Positions 1-5,216 of a stretch of 10,699 nucleotides of DNA are shown here, piece after piece. Origin of the DNA: CAG-917 sp028724485 (GTDB lineage: Bacteria; Bacillota; Clostridia; Christensenellales; CAG-917). The stretch lies in contig JAQYCY010000034.1 in NCBI GenBank assembly GCA_028724485.1, forward strand, positions 1 through 10,699. Reading direction: 5' to 3'. Every line of letters begins with the position of its first letter. Positions within the stretch are counted from its first letter, which is position 1. The position numbers and the translations under genes are program-made. Under the pieces are notes generated by a model that saw only the letters and a program-made list of their open reading frames with translations, searched no databases and had not been told where the DNA came from.

Positions 1-686
1 AAGCACGTTCCGTTTCGGCAAATATCGATTTAATACAAATTATTAAATTAACGTCAGGCGCTCCGACTCAAATAATCTTTTTTTTAATCATCTTTTCTTC
101 TAACTAAACACAATTCGCAATAAATGTAATAAGCGTTTATCGCAAATCATTTATCGGCAAGCGTCCGTAATTTTATTAAGTCGAAAACTCAGAGCGAAAA
201 CAGTTTCAAAAACAGTTCCAAAAACAATTATAATAGCAACGGATGCAACGCCGTCCGGCAATAACTTTAAAACACCGCTTTGAGAACGCAACGTCTAGCA
301 AAACCGCCGCTCAAATCACAATACTTCGATATTAAATGAATATTCTTTTTAATAAGTTTTCAGATAATAAATTTTGCAATTTGGATAATAGATTTCAAAA
401 CTTAAAGCCCCGCCGTTAGTGCCATTTGACTATTTTGACTCTTAACTACTCAAAAACGTAAAGCACATTTATTTTTTAAACACATTCGATATATAGCTTT
501 TTTTTAATGAATAAGTCCGAAACTAAATATTTAGCTAAAAAAATTTATGAACGCAAAAAACTTCAACCATATCATTTAAACATTAAAAAGCCTAATAAAC
601 AAAATCAGGTATCATTCATCGTTGTAACCAAATCAAAACAGTAGAGCATTTTGGGCAAAAGCGTTTAAAACTGCAAGCGTTAAACA

Positions 687-742
687 CAAGCAACAAAGCA
701 TAGTCATACTGCAAAAACTGAATTTAGCAGTTTTGTTGCTTG
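687..742. repeat. Long inverted repeat / branched hairpin
   Basis: CAAGCAACAAA (687-697) pairs perfectly with TTTGTTGCTTG (732-742), an 11-bp stem. Inside the loop, AAAACTG (714-720) can pair with CAGTTTT (728-734), which competes for the last three bases of the outer stem. The element could be a cruciform or a small structured transcript. No T-run follows on either strand, so it is not a standard terminator. Confidence 0.45.
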
Positions 743-822
743 CGACAAGCCGCCGAAAAATTAAGTACGTTTATAACAAACGCCAATATGTCGTTATACC
801 AAAAAATACAAGTGATTTAATT

Positions 823-852
823 TTATCCACAAAGCGAAATATATGTGGATAA
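823..852. promoter_or_regulatory. Inverted pair of perfect DnaA boxes
   Basis: TTATCCACA lies at 823-831 on the plus strand and the same 9-mer on the minus strand at 844-852, 12 bp apart and facing each other. Both are exact matches to the strongest known DnaA-binding 9-mer. The pair sits about 140 bp to the left of the first parS site, and another cluster lies to the right of the parS group. A 12-bp perfect palindrome (CGTTTTAAAACG, 903-914) follows. Known role: binding of the replication initiator DnaA. Use as part of the chromosomal origin is inferred from the context. Confidence 0.7.
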
Positions 853-987
853 GCCCGTTTTAAAAGAGTAAGTTTCGCAAATTGCTATTTATCGATTTCT
901 ATCGTTTTAAAACGGCTTTCTTGCCGATTTCCCCCTTAGGTTTTTCGTCGTGCAGTTGAGTAAAAAAAAATTTTTCGGCATTCGTCT

Positions 988-1003
988 TGTTTCACGTGAA
1001 ACG
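988..1003. promoter_or_regulatory. parS site 1
   Basis: TGTTTCACGTGAAACG matches the Bacillota parS consensus TGTTNCACGTGAAACA at all but the last base. ParB (encoded at 5984-6874) should bind here and spread along the DNA, acting with ParA and loading SMC for chromosome segregation. It is the leftmost of three sites within 145 bp. Confidence 0.85.
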
Positions 1004-1037
1004 CTGATTTTCTATAAAAATAGCCGTTTTTCTATGC

Positions 1038-1075
1038 TTTTTGGGGCTAAAATGCCCCAAAAACGGCGTTTTTTT
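1038..1075 (+). terminator. Hairpin with T-run between parS sites
   Basis: A perfect 10-bp stem (TTTTTGGGGC at 1038-1047 pairing with GCCCCAAAAA at 1054-1063) encloses a 6-nt loop and is followed after CGGCG by a run of seven T (1069-1075) that leads straight into parS site 2. It has the shape of a plus-strand intrinsic terminator, but no upstream gene is visible. It may insulate the centromere from transcription, or be a cruciform or structural element of the origin. Confidence 0.5.
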
Positions 1076-1090
1076 GTTTCACGTGGAACA
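1075..1090. promoter_or_regulatory. parS site 2
   Basis: TGTTTCACGTGGAACA is an exact match to the parS consensus read on the opposite strand, where the degenerate position of the half-site falls at base 12. It begins 87 bp after the start of site 1 and abuts the T-run of the preceding hairpin. Confidence 0.88.
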
Positions 1091-1116
1091 ACACCGACAA
1101 AACCGCTCCCTAAAAT

Positions 1117-1132
1117 TGTTTCACGTGAAACA
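1117..1132. promoter_or_regulatory. parS site 3 (perfect palindrome)
   Basis: TGTTTCACGTGAAACA is a perfect 16-bp palindrome and the canonical parS sequence. It begins 42 bp (four helical turns) after the start of site 2, which would place the two ParB clamps on the same face of the helix. No further CACGTG-centred parS occurs in the window, including inside parB itself. Confidence 0.95.
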
Positions 1133-1236
1133 TAGTTTTTAAGCGATTTGCGAACCTGTCTATTTATTCGCTTCGTCATTATTTCTGACGCGATTTTCCT
1201 ATGTTTCATAAACGTAAATTTAACAAAAATTGCGAC

Positions 1237-1278
1237 TTTTCCACCGATTTATCAACAAAATGCGGTTATTTATCCACA
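1237..1278 (+). promoter_or_regulatory. DnaA box cluster
   Basis: Three boxes lie in the same orientation: TTTTCCACC (1237-1245, two mismatches to TTATCCACA), TTATCAACA (1249-1257, one mismatch) and TTATCCACA (1270-1278, exact). The dense same-strand spacing of 12 and 21 bp is like origin-type DnaA arrays, and the flanking DNA is very AT-rich (for example 1287-1345). Origin function is inferred. The boxes are about 105 bp to the right of parS site 3. Confidence 0.7.
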
Positions 1279-1401
1279 GGAAAATTTCATATAATATCGC
1301 TCCTGTTTTTCGATATCTTTTGCATACTTTTCTATAAAATTTATGGTTATTTAATCAACGTTTCTATGGATTGTAGCGTCAAATATAAGTTTGCGTTTAT
1401 T

Positions 1402-1490
1402 CTATCAGCTTTATCTGATAGCTTGCCGCTTGCACCCATAATTTCATATCATAAGCGTTTGCGTTCATTTTTGCCGCAATTTATGGGTGC
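1402..1490 (+). repeat. Pair of hairpins in gene-free region
   Basis: A 7-bp stem (CTATCAG 1402-1408 with CTGATAG 1415-1421, 6-nt loop) is followed 10 nt later by a 10-bp inverted repeat (GCACCCATAA 1432-1441 with TTATGGGTGC 1481-1490), whose 39-nt loop can hold a further 5-bp stem (TTGCG 1459-1463 with CGCAA 1475-1479). A T-rich stretch follows on the plus strand. Possibly a small structured RNA with terminator-like end, or origin secondary structure. I do not recognise an RNA family. Confidence 0.35.
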
Positions 1491-1913
1491 TTTTATTATT
1501 TTTCTTACTTGCTCGGCTTTAAAAAATCAAGCTAAATGGTACTCAATCTACCACTTAAAACACTATAGTTTAATAAAAATCACGCAAATCTTTGTCGCCA
1601 CCACTTCATTCTTGCGTTTATTGCGTTTAACTTGCCACGTTATTAGTTAAAAAATATTATAAATTACATTATACAAACTTGCCTTTTTCTTCTCTTTATA
1701 TAAATCTTTCAGTCAAAATAATAAACCCGCTATCTTTTGTACATTGCTTTTCTTTCGTTTCGCATTTCTTTTTCGCTAAATTCACGGCATATCGCTAACG
1801 TTTAGAAATTGTACCGACAAAAAATTTGGCTTTTCTTATTTGTCAATTTAAAAAAAATTGAAATTAAAAAATATAACATAGCAAAAGGTTGTTCGTGATT
1901 TCTTGATTTTGTC

Positions 1914-2040
1914 TTTAACAAAGTTTTTTTTTAACAAAGTCTTTACTATTATATCTGCGTGTGTGAAATCTTGAATTATCTGTTTTGTTAAATCTGCATT
2001 TATAAATAAATATTGTGTGAAATCCGTGTGTGAAATCTTG
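1914..2040. repeat. Iteron-like direct repeats
   Basis: CGTGTGTGAAATCTTG occurs exactly twice (1958-1973 and 2025-2040), and the 11-bp core TGTGTGAAATC occurs a third time at 2014-2024. Just upstream, TTTAACAAAGT is duplicated at 1914-1924 and 1930-1940. A degenerate relative (CTGTGTGACAGC) follows near 2121-2132. Short same-orientation repeats near an origin resemble protein-binding iterons, but the binding protein is unknown. Confidence 0.5.
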
Positions 2041-2262
2041 TTCGGGAATTTTAAATTTGCTTAATTCCAATGCTTAACCTAAGCGTCGATTTTTCTTAGC
2101 TTTGTTTTTCAAGACGAAAAACCTGTGTGACAGCGTGCGACTTCAAAAAAATTTCAAAAGGCAAAATCGGTCAAAAGACAAGCGTTTTTCATCAATTTTT
2201 ATGCAATTTTTGCCGCCAAAAATCCGATAATTTTTACGTCATCGAGCTTAGAAATGGACAGT

Positions 2263-2276
2263 ATTTGTATACAAAT
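2263..2276. promoter_or_regulatory. 14-bp perfect palindrome, possible operator
   Basis: ATTTGTATACAAAT is perfectly symmetric. The GT-AT-AC core resembles operators of GntR/FadR-type regulators, which bind sites of the form TnGTnnACnA. No regulator or target gene adjoins it, so this is only a sequence-based suggestion. Confidence 0.3.
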
Positions 2277-2368
2277 TAACTAATATTTCCTATATTTGCT
2301 TCACTTTGTAAACAATTCTGAGTTTCATCGAAATCGGCATATTTTATGAATAACAATATGAGTTACAA

Positions 2369-2398
2369 AAAAACCGATTGAAAATCCAATCGGTTTTT
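2369..2398. terminator. Bidirectional intrinsic terminator
   Basis: A perfect 12-bp stem (AAAAACCGATTG 2369-2380 pairing with CAATCGGTTTTT 2387-2398) with a 6-nt loop carries T-runs on both strands. It is the nearest clear terminator downstream of the leftward mtnN-luxS operon, about 260 bp beyond the luxS stop. No plus-strand gene that it would end is visible. Confidence 0.7.
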
Positions 2399-2473
2399 AA
2401 ATTTTCTAATTATCTTTTTGGTTTTTGAATTTTTTTATTATCTATCGGTTTTTAAATTTTTTAATTATCTTTG
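2392..2473. repeat. Three-copy tandem repeat, 27-28 bp unit
   Basis: Units starting with GGTTTTT at 2392, 2420 and 2447 follow one another. A 29-bp stretch of the first (2389-2417) and of the third (2444-2472) agrees at 28 of 29 bases, and the middle copy is more diverged. The right arm of the terminator at 2369-2398 forms the start of the first unit, so the repeat appears to have arisen by duplication of the terminator's 3' half. Confidence 0.7.
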
Positions 2474-2660
2474 ATGATGCATAAACGTCATTTGACTTAA
2501 CCAATATAAATGCCTTAATTACGTTTCTTGTTTCGCTTAATATTCGTTTATATTATATTCTGCATTATCATTCATACATTGACATCTGCTTTGTTTAAGC
2601 TAAGCATTTGGCTCGCCTCGTTGCGATAATGAAAAAACAAATTAAAATAAACTTTTATCT

Positions 2661-3086
2661 TTAATTTTCCAAAACGACAAGATAGTTTTCGATTTCCCTT
2701 TTTGCGTCGTCTAAATCGTGTTCAAGATAATTTCCGCATTCTTTGCGCGAACTACCGGGAATCGAAGAAAACGACAGACACTTTTTAAGGCAGTCTATCG
2801 TAAAGGCTTTTGCGTTGTCCGTTTCGACAGAATCAAGCAAAAGATAAAAACCCGTGCGACAGCCCATAGGACCGAAATAAATAACTTTGTCTTGCAATTC
2901 GCTGTTTCTCGCAACGGTTGCCATTAAATGTTCGATTGTGTGCATCGACGCATTTTTCAGATAATCGCCGCCGTTCGGTTTCTTGAAACGCAAATCATAA
3001 GTATAAATTCCGTTGTCGACTCTAGACAAATAAAAACCTTTGTCAAGCACGTCGTGGTCAACTTCAAAAGACGCTATTCTTTTCAC
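2661..3086 (-). CDS. luxS: S-ribosylhomocysteine lyase LuxS
   Basis: Cytoplasmic metalloenzyme that cleaves S-ribosylhomocysteine to homocysteine and 4,5-dihydroxypentanedione, the precursor of the AI-2 signal. At 141 residues it is slightly shorter than the usual 155-170. Family signatures are all present: the metal-binding HTIEH motif (His49, His53, with Glu52), the GPMGCRTGFYL segment with the catalytic cysteine Cys76, and the third metal ligand Cys117 in ECGNYLEHDLDDA. The start is a GTG codon (3086-3084), chosen because a GGAG ribosome binding site lies 8 nt upstream and the reading begins with the typical MKRIASFEVDH sequence. The start overlaps the mtnN stop by 4 nt (GTGA), so translation is probably coupled. 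The product of MtnN is the substrate of LuxS, so the pair makes a complete two-step detoxification of S-adenosylhomocysteine. Confidence 0.97.
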   Translation of the reverse strand: MKRIASFEVDHDVLDKGFYLSRVDNGIYTYDLRFKKPNGGDYLKNASMHTIEHLMATVARNSELQDKVIYFGPMGCRTGFYLLLDSVETDNAKAFTIDCLKKCLSFSSIPGSSRKECGNYLEHDLDDAKREIENYLVVLEN

Positions 3087-3772
3087 TTTATGTTCTCCAA
3101 TAAAATTCCGAGCGTGCCTTCAACGTTTCTCATTCCGTTTTTGATAAACTCGCTATATGACGTTGCGGCGCTCTCGTCTGCATTGTCCGAAACAAGTTTA
3201 AGCGACATAACTGGTACGCCGTTCTTTTTTGCGACTATTGCGATTCCCGCAAGTTCCATATCGCATACTTCGGCGGCAAAGTCTTTAACGAGCTTTTCTT
3301 TTTCCTTTTTATCGGAAATAAACGCATCGCCGCTTGCAAGCGTAACAAACGGAAGCCTGTTAGGCAATTTTTGTTGAAGGGCAAGAACCCTTTGTCTGTC
3401 AAGATAGAAATAAAAATCGCAGTGCTTTCCGTATTGTCCGCGTTTTACGTCATCAATTCCGCTCAAATCGAATTGGTGGTGTACAACTCTTTCGATCAAG
3501 ACGATATCGCCGGCTTTAAGGCTTGGCGTAAGACTTCCGACGTAACCGGCATTGACTATAAGGTCGACTTCATATCTGTCGATAACAAGTTGCGTAGCTG
3601 CTGCCGCGTAAATTTCACCGATTCCGCAATTCAACAAAAAGACGTCGTTTGTACCATTTGAAAAACGGTAAATTGTAATTCCCCCGATTGTTTCGTTGCC
3701 GATAGCGTGTCCGAGCTGATTGTAAATGGGAGCTAATTCCTTTTCCATCGCAGTTATAATTGCAATTTTCAT
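3083..3772 (-). CDS. mtnN: 5'-methylthioadenosine/S-adenosylhomocysteine nucleosidase
   Basis: Hydrolyses S-adenosylhomocysteine to adenine and S-ribosylhomocysteine, and methylthioadenosine to adenine and methylthioribose, in the cytoplasm. The 229-residue length is normal. The frame opens with MKIAIITAMEKE, giving the general acid/base Glu12, and continues with GIGEIYAAAATQ (50-61), VNAGYVGS (73-80), SGDAFI (147-152), DMELAGIA (171-178, with Met172 and Glu173 for ribose binding) and SDNAD (195-199, Asp196 as catalytic acid at the purine). A GAGG ribosome binding site lies 6 nt before the ATG. It is the first gene of an operon with luxS. The gene is divergent from rsmG, with 171 bp between the two starts. 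Family identity is clear, and substrate preference between the two nucleosides cannot be told from sequence. Confidence 0.96.
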   Translation of the reverse strand: MKIAIITAMEKELAPIYNQLGHAIGNETIGGITIYRFSNGTNDVFLLNCGIGEIYAAAATQLVIDRYEVDLIVNAGYVGSLTPSLKAGDIVLIERVVHHQFDLSGIDDVKRGQYGKHCDFYFYLDRQRVLALQQKLPNRLPFVTLASGDAFISDKKEKEKLVKDFAAEVCDMELAGIAIVAKKNGVPVMSLKLVSDNADESAATSYSEFIKNGMRNVEGTLGILLENIK

Positions 3773-3789
3773 AATTTACCTCGACAATG

Positions 3790-3818
3790 ATTTTAACACA
3801 ATTTTATGTTTATGAAAA
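3790..3818 (-). promoter_or_regulatory. Possible promoter of mtnN-luxS
   Basis: On the minus strand TTTTCA (3818-3813) is followed after 17 bp by an extended -10, TGTTAAAAT, with the hexamer at 3795-3790. The implied transcript would start close to the ribosome binding site, giving a short leader. Several other AT-rich hexamer pairs exist in this 171-bp divergent region, so the choice is uncertain. Confidence 0.3.
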
Positions 3819-3834
3819 CTTAATTTAATAAAAG

Positions 3835-3863
3835 TTGCAAAAAAATCAACGAAATGTTATTAT
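3835..3863 (+). promoter_or_regulatory. Sigma-A type promoter of rsmG
   Basis: TTGCAA (3835-3840), a 17-bp spacer and TATTAT (3858-3863) match the housekeeping -35/-10 arrangement. The predicted start near 3870 gives a leader of about 70 nt before the rsmG ATG. The promoter implies that rsmG is transcribed on its own, not from an upstream mnmE/mnmG operon as in many Bacillota. Confidence 0.6.
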
Positions 3864-3943
3864 AAACAAGTCGAAAACTGCTATTAGTCAAAATTCGAGC
3901 CGTTTCGCGCCGAAAAACAATTTTCGACCAAGCAGGACCTTTT

Positions 3944-4633
3944 ATGAATTTTTTAATCGAAAACGCAAAAAAATACGGAATAAATTTGTCGGAAAATCAG
4001 GCTAATCTTTTAATTTCATACAAAAACGAAGTTTTAGAACAGAACAAAACCATGAACCTGACAGCAATTACCGACGAAAACGAATTTATCGAAAAACATA
4101 TTATCGACTCACTCTGCGGCGGAAAATACTTGCAGAACCAAGGCTTGCTTATCGACGTCGGATGCGGTGGCGGCTTTCCGTGCGTTCCGCTGGCGATTGC
4201 TTTTGACAAACTTGCCGTGACCGCAATAGACAGCACGGCAAAAAAAATCAATTTCGTTTCAAATGCGACAAAAAAATTAAAAATCGAAAATTTGACTGCC
4301 ATTACGGCACGTGCGGAAGATTTGGGCAGGGGCACATTCAGAAACAAATTCGACTTTGCTACGGCAAGAGCCGTGTCAAATCTAAAAGTTCTTATCGAAC
4401 TTATCGTTCCACTCCTTAAAGTAGGCGGAAAATTTATAGCGTATAAGGCAAACGACAGCGAAATAGGCGAGTCGCAAAATGCCTTGAAAGCGTTAAACTG
4501 CAAAATTGTCGAAACTGCTAATTTTTCGCTTCCTTGCGGCGATTCGAGATGCCTTATCGTAATCGAAAAAACCGCCGACACACCTTCTCTTTATCCGAGA
4601 CAATATTCTCAAATAAAAAACAAACCGCTTTAA
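3944..4633 (+). CDS. rsmG: 16S rRNA (guanine-N7) methyltransferase RsmG
   Basis: Transfers a methyl group from S-adenosylmethionine to N7 of G527 (E. coli numbering) in helix 18 of 16S rRNA. In some bacteria its loss gives low-level streptomycin resistance. The 229 residues are close to the family norm. Visible signatures are NLTAI (38-42), KHIIDSL (51-57), the S-adenosylmethionine-binding loop DVGCGGGFPCVPLAI (71-85), the following acidic strand AIDSTAKKINF (94-104), ATARAVSNL (139-147) and the terminal YPRQYSQIKNKPL, which matches the usual YPR-x-G-x-P ending only loosely. An AGGA ribosome binding site sits 6 nt before the ATG. rsmG next to parAB is a common origin-proximal arrangement. Its product S-adenosylhomocysteine is the substrate of the divergent mtnN, a loose metabolic link only. 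Confidence 0.96.
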   Translation: MNFLIENAKKYGINLSENQANLLISYKNEVLEQNKTMNLTAITDENEFIEKHIIDSLCGGKYLQNQGLLIDVGCGGGFPCVPLAIAFDKLAVTAIDSTAKKINFVSNATKKLKIENLTAITARAEDLGRGTFRNKFDFATARAVSNLKVLIELIVPLLKVGGKFIAYKANDSEIGESQNALKALNCKIVETANFSLPCGDSRCLIVIEKTADTPSLYPRQYSQIKNKPL

Positions 4634-4644
4634 AAGCGGTTTTT
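4622..4644 (+). terminator. Intrinsic terminator overlapping the rsmG stop codon
   Basis: AAACCGCTT (4622-4630) pairs with AAGCGGTTT (4634-4642) around a 3-nt loop that is itself the TAA stop codon, followed by TTTTATT. The terminator thus begins inside the last codons of rsmG. On the minus strand the same hairpin also carries a T-run. Confidence 0.8.
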
Positions 4645-4870
4645 ATTATCTGTTTACTTTTGCTTCTATATTCGCTTTTATTTTTAACATTTCTTTTATC
4701 TTTGCTTCCACCTAGTGCTTCTTCTTTGCTACTTTCTTCACTTTTTATCCTTGTTGTTTCCTTACTTTTATTCTTGCTTCTGCCTTTGTTATGATTTTTA
4801 CTTTTTATCTTTATTTTTATCATTACTTTTAACTTTGTTTTTAGCTTTTTTCATCTTTGCTTTTAGGCTG
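4639..4870 (+). repeat. Strand-asymmetric polypyrimidine tract
   Basis: Downstream of the rsmG terminator the plus strand is overwhelmingly T and C. By my count 36 of the 180 bases at 4681-4860 are purines. The tract is quasi-repetitive: ACTTTT recurs in different spacings, and the string CTTTTTATC is found at 4741 and 4801. Read as protein it would give only Lys/Ser-rich or Leu/Ser-rich low-complexity peptides, so I treat it as non-coding. It may be a decayed simple-sequence repeat. Its strong strand bias would favour unusual DNA structures. Confidence 0.6.
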
Positions 4871-4959
4871 ATTTTTTAATTAAAAACAGCAAAAAAATTA
4901 GCAAAAATTGATATATCAAAGACTTTTTGGGTTGATTTTAGAATGTTTTGATTTTATCG

Positions 4960-5058
4960 CTATCGGCGTTCCGATTTGTTCATAATAAGCCTTACGGCAC
5001 GCTCTGCAATTTGACCGTCGCCGCCGAAGATAGACGTTTCGCCGTCACAATGCCGATA
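4960..5058 (-). pseudogene. Possible decayed C-terminal coding fragment
   Basis: Within the AT-rich spacer a GC-richer stretch has one minus-strand frame of 32 codons ending in TAG (4960-4962). It reads CDGETSIFGGDGQIAERAV and onward to MNKSERR and has the look of real protein. The GGDGQIAERAVRLI segment is reminiscent of the GDGxAxERIV end of UDP-N-acetylglucosamine 2-epimerases (MnaA/WecB). The frame has no start codon or ribosome binding site and is closed by a stop at 5059-5061, beyond which the DNA turns into an AT dinucleotide tract. It is most simply a gene remnant. The family guess is weak. Confidence 0.35.
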
Positions 5059-5079
5059 TTACGTCTCTATTTTATGTTT

Positions 5080-5118
5080 GTATATATATAATTATATAAA
5101 TATATATACTTATCCACA
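5080..5118. promoter_or_regulatory. AT dinucleotide tract with DnaA box upstream of parA
   Basis: A tract made almost wholly of alternating T and A (about 5080-5109) ends directly in an exact DnaA box, TTATCCACA (5110-5118). The box lies 29 bp upstream of the parA -35 element. An easily melted tract next to a DnaA box is the arrangement of a DNA unwinding element, but a single box is more in keeping with DnaA control of the parAB promoter or with a minor part of a bipartite origin. Confidence 0.55.
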
Positions 5119-5147
5119 ATATTAAATGAAAATTTTGCCGTTTTCTC

Positions 5148-5176
5148 TTGTAAGGCTTTAAAACTTTTGTTATACT
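5148..5176 (+). promoter_or_regulatory. parA promoter with extended -10
   Basis: TTGTAA (5148-5153), a 17-bp spacer and TATACT (5171-5176) preceded by TGT give a near-ideal housekeeping promoter with an extended -10. The start point would be near 5183, about 35 nt before the parA ATG. The whole parA-parB unit, and perhaps the glucosidase gene behind it, should be read from here. Confidence 0.75.
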
Positions 5177-5216
5177 TAAATGAAGAATACTTTTTAGATA
5201 AATTTAAAGGTACGAA

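Larger units (their letters stand above)
1..2660. other. Gene-free AT-rich region, candidate oriC/centromere region
   Basis: I find no coding sequence here that I can support. The open frames are short, low in complexity and lack good ribosome binding sites, and one of them (1201-1650) runs through DnaA boxes and hairpins. What the stretch does hold is listed separately: three parS sites, five DnaA-box-like sites, hairpins at 687-742, 1038-1063, 1402-1421 and 1432-1490, iteron-like repeats at 1958-2040, a palindrome at 2263-2276, and a terminator with a tandem repeat at 2369-2472. The first 680 bases show only an imperfect 12-bp tandem duplication (201-224) and a doubtful 45-codon frame (507-644). 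Large gene-free regions with parS and DnaA boxes are typical of Bacillota origins. The oriC assignment is inference, because neither dnaA nor dnaN is in the window. Confidence 0.55.

Noticed and set aside
507..644. 45-codon plus-strand frame beginning MNKSETKYLAKKIYERKK
   Set aside because: Reads somewhat protein-like, but there is no ribosome binding site, only a T-run upstream, and frames of this length are expected by chance in AT-rich DNA.
950..1209. Overlapping 61- and 65-codon frames on both strands
   Set aside because: Both consist of translated parS sites and the hairpin between them, as seen in the recurring VSRET reading of the palindrome.
1201..1650. 149-codon plus-strand open frame
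   Set aside because: It runs through DnaA boxes and two hairpins, has no ribosome binding site, and its translation is low-complexity hydrophobic and AT-driven with no recognisable domain.
1914..2040. Possible CRISPR array
   Set aside because: The repeats are 11-16 bp with unequal spacing of 13 and 54 bp, too short and irregular, and there are no cas genes.
1..2660. tRNA, rRNA, SRP, RNase P or tmRNA gene in the gene-free region
   Set aside because: I looked for tRNA T-arm motifs and for conserved RNase P and SRP signatures on both strands and found none.
4300..4320. Additional CACGTG-containing sites in rsmG (near 4307) and parA (near 5780) as parS
   Set aside because: Only the central hexamer or less matches; the flanking TGTT/AACA arms are absent.
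3997..4581. Long antisense frames within rsmG, parA, parB, glucosidase, hydF and permease genes
   Set aside because: Each overlaps a well-identified gene over most of its length and shows no family motif of its own.
4534..4794. 86-codon plus-strand frame with a Leu-rich hydrophobic tail
   Set aside because: Overlaps the rsmG 3' end in another frame, and its apparent membrane segment is only the T/C-rich tract translated.
4554..4823. 89-codon Lys/Ser-rich minus-strand frame
   Set aside because: It lies antisense to the rsmG end and terminator and reflects the polypyrimidine tract; no start signal and no family features.
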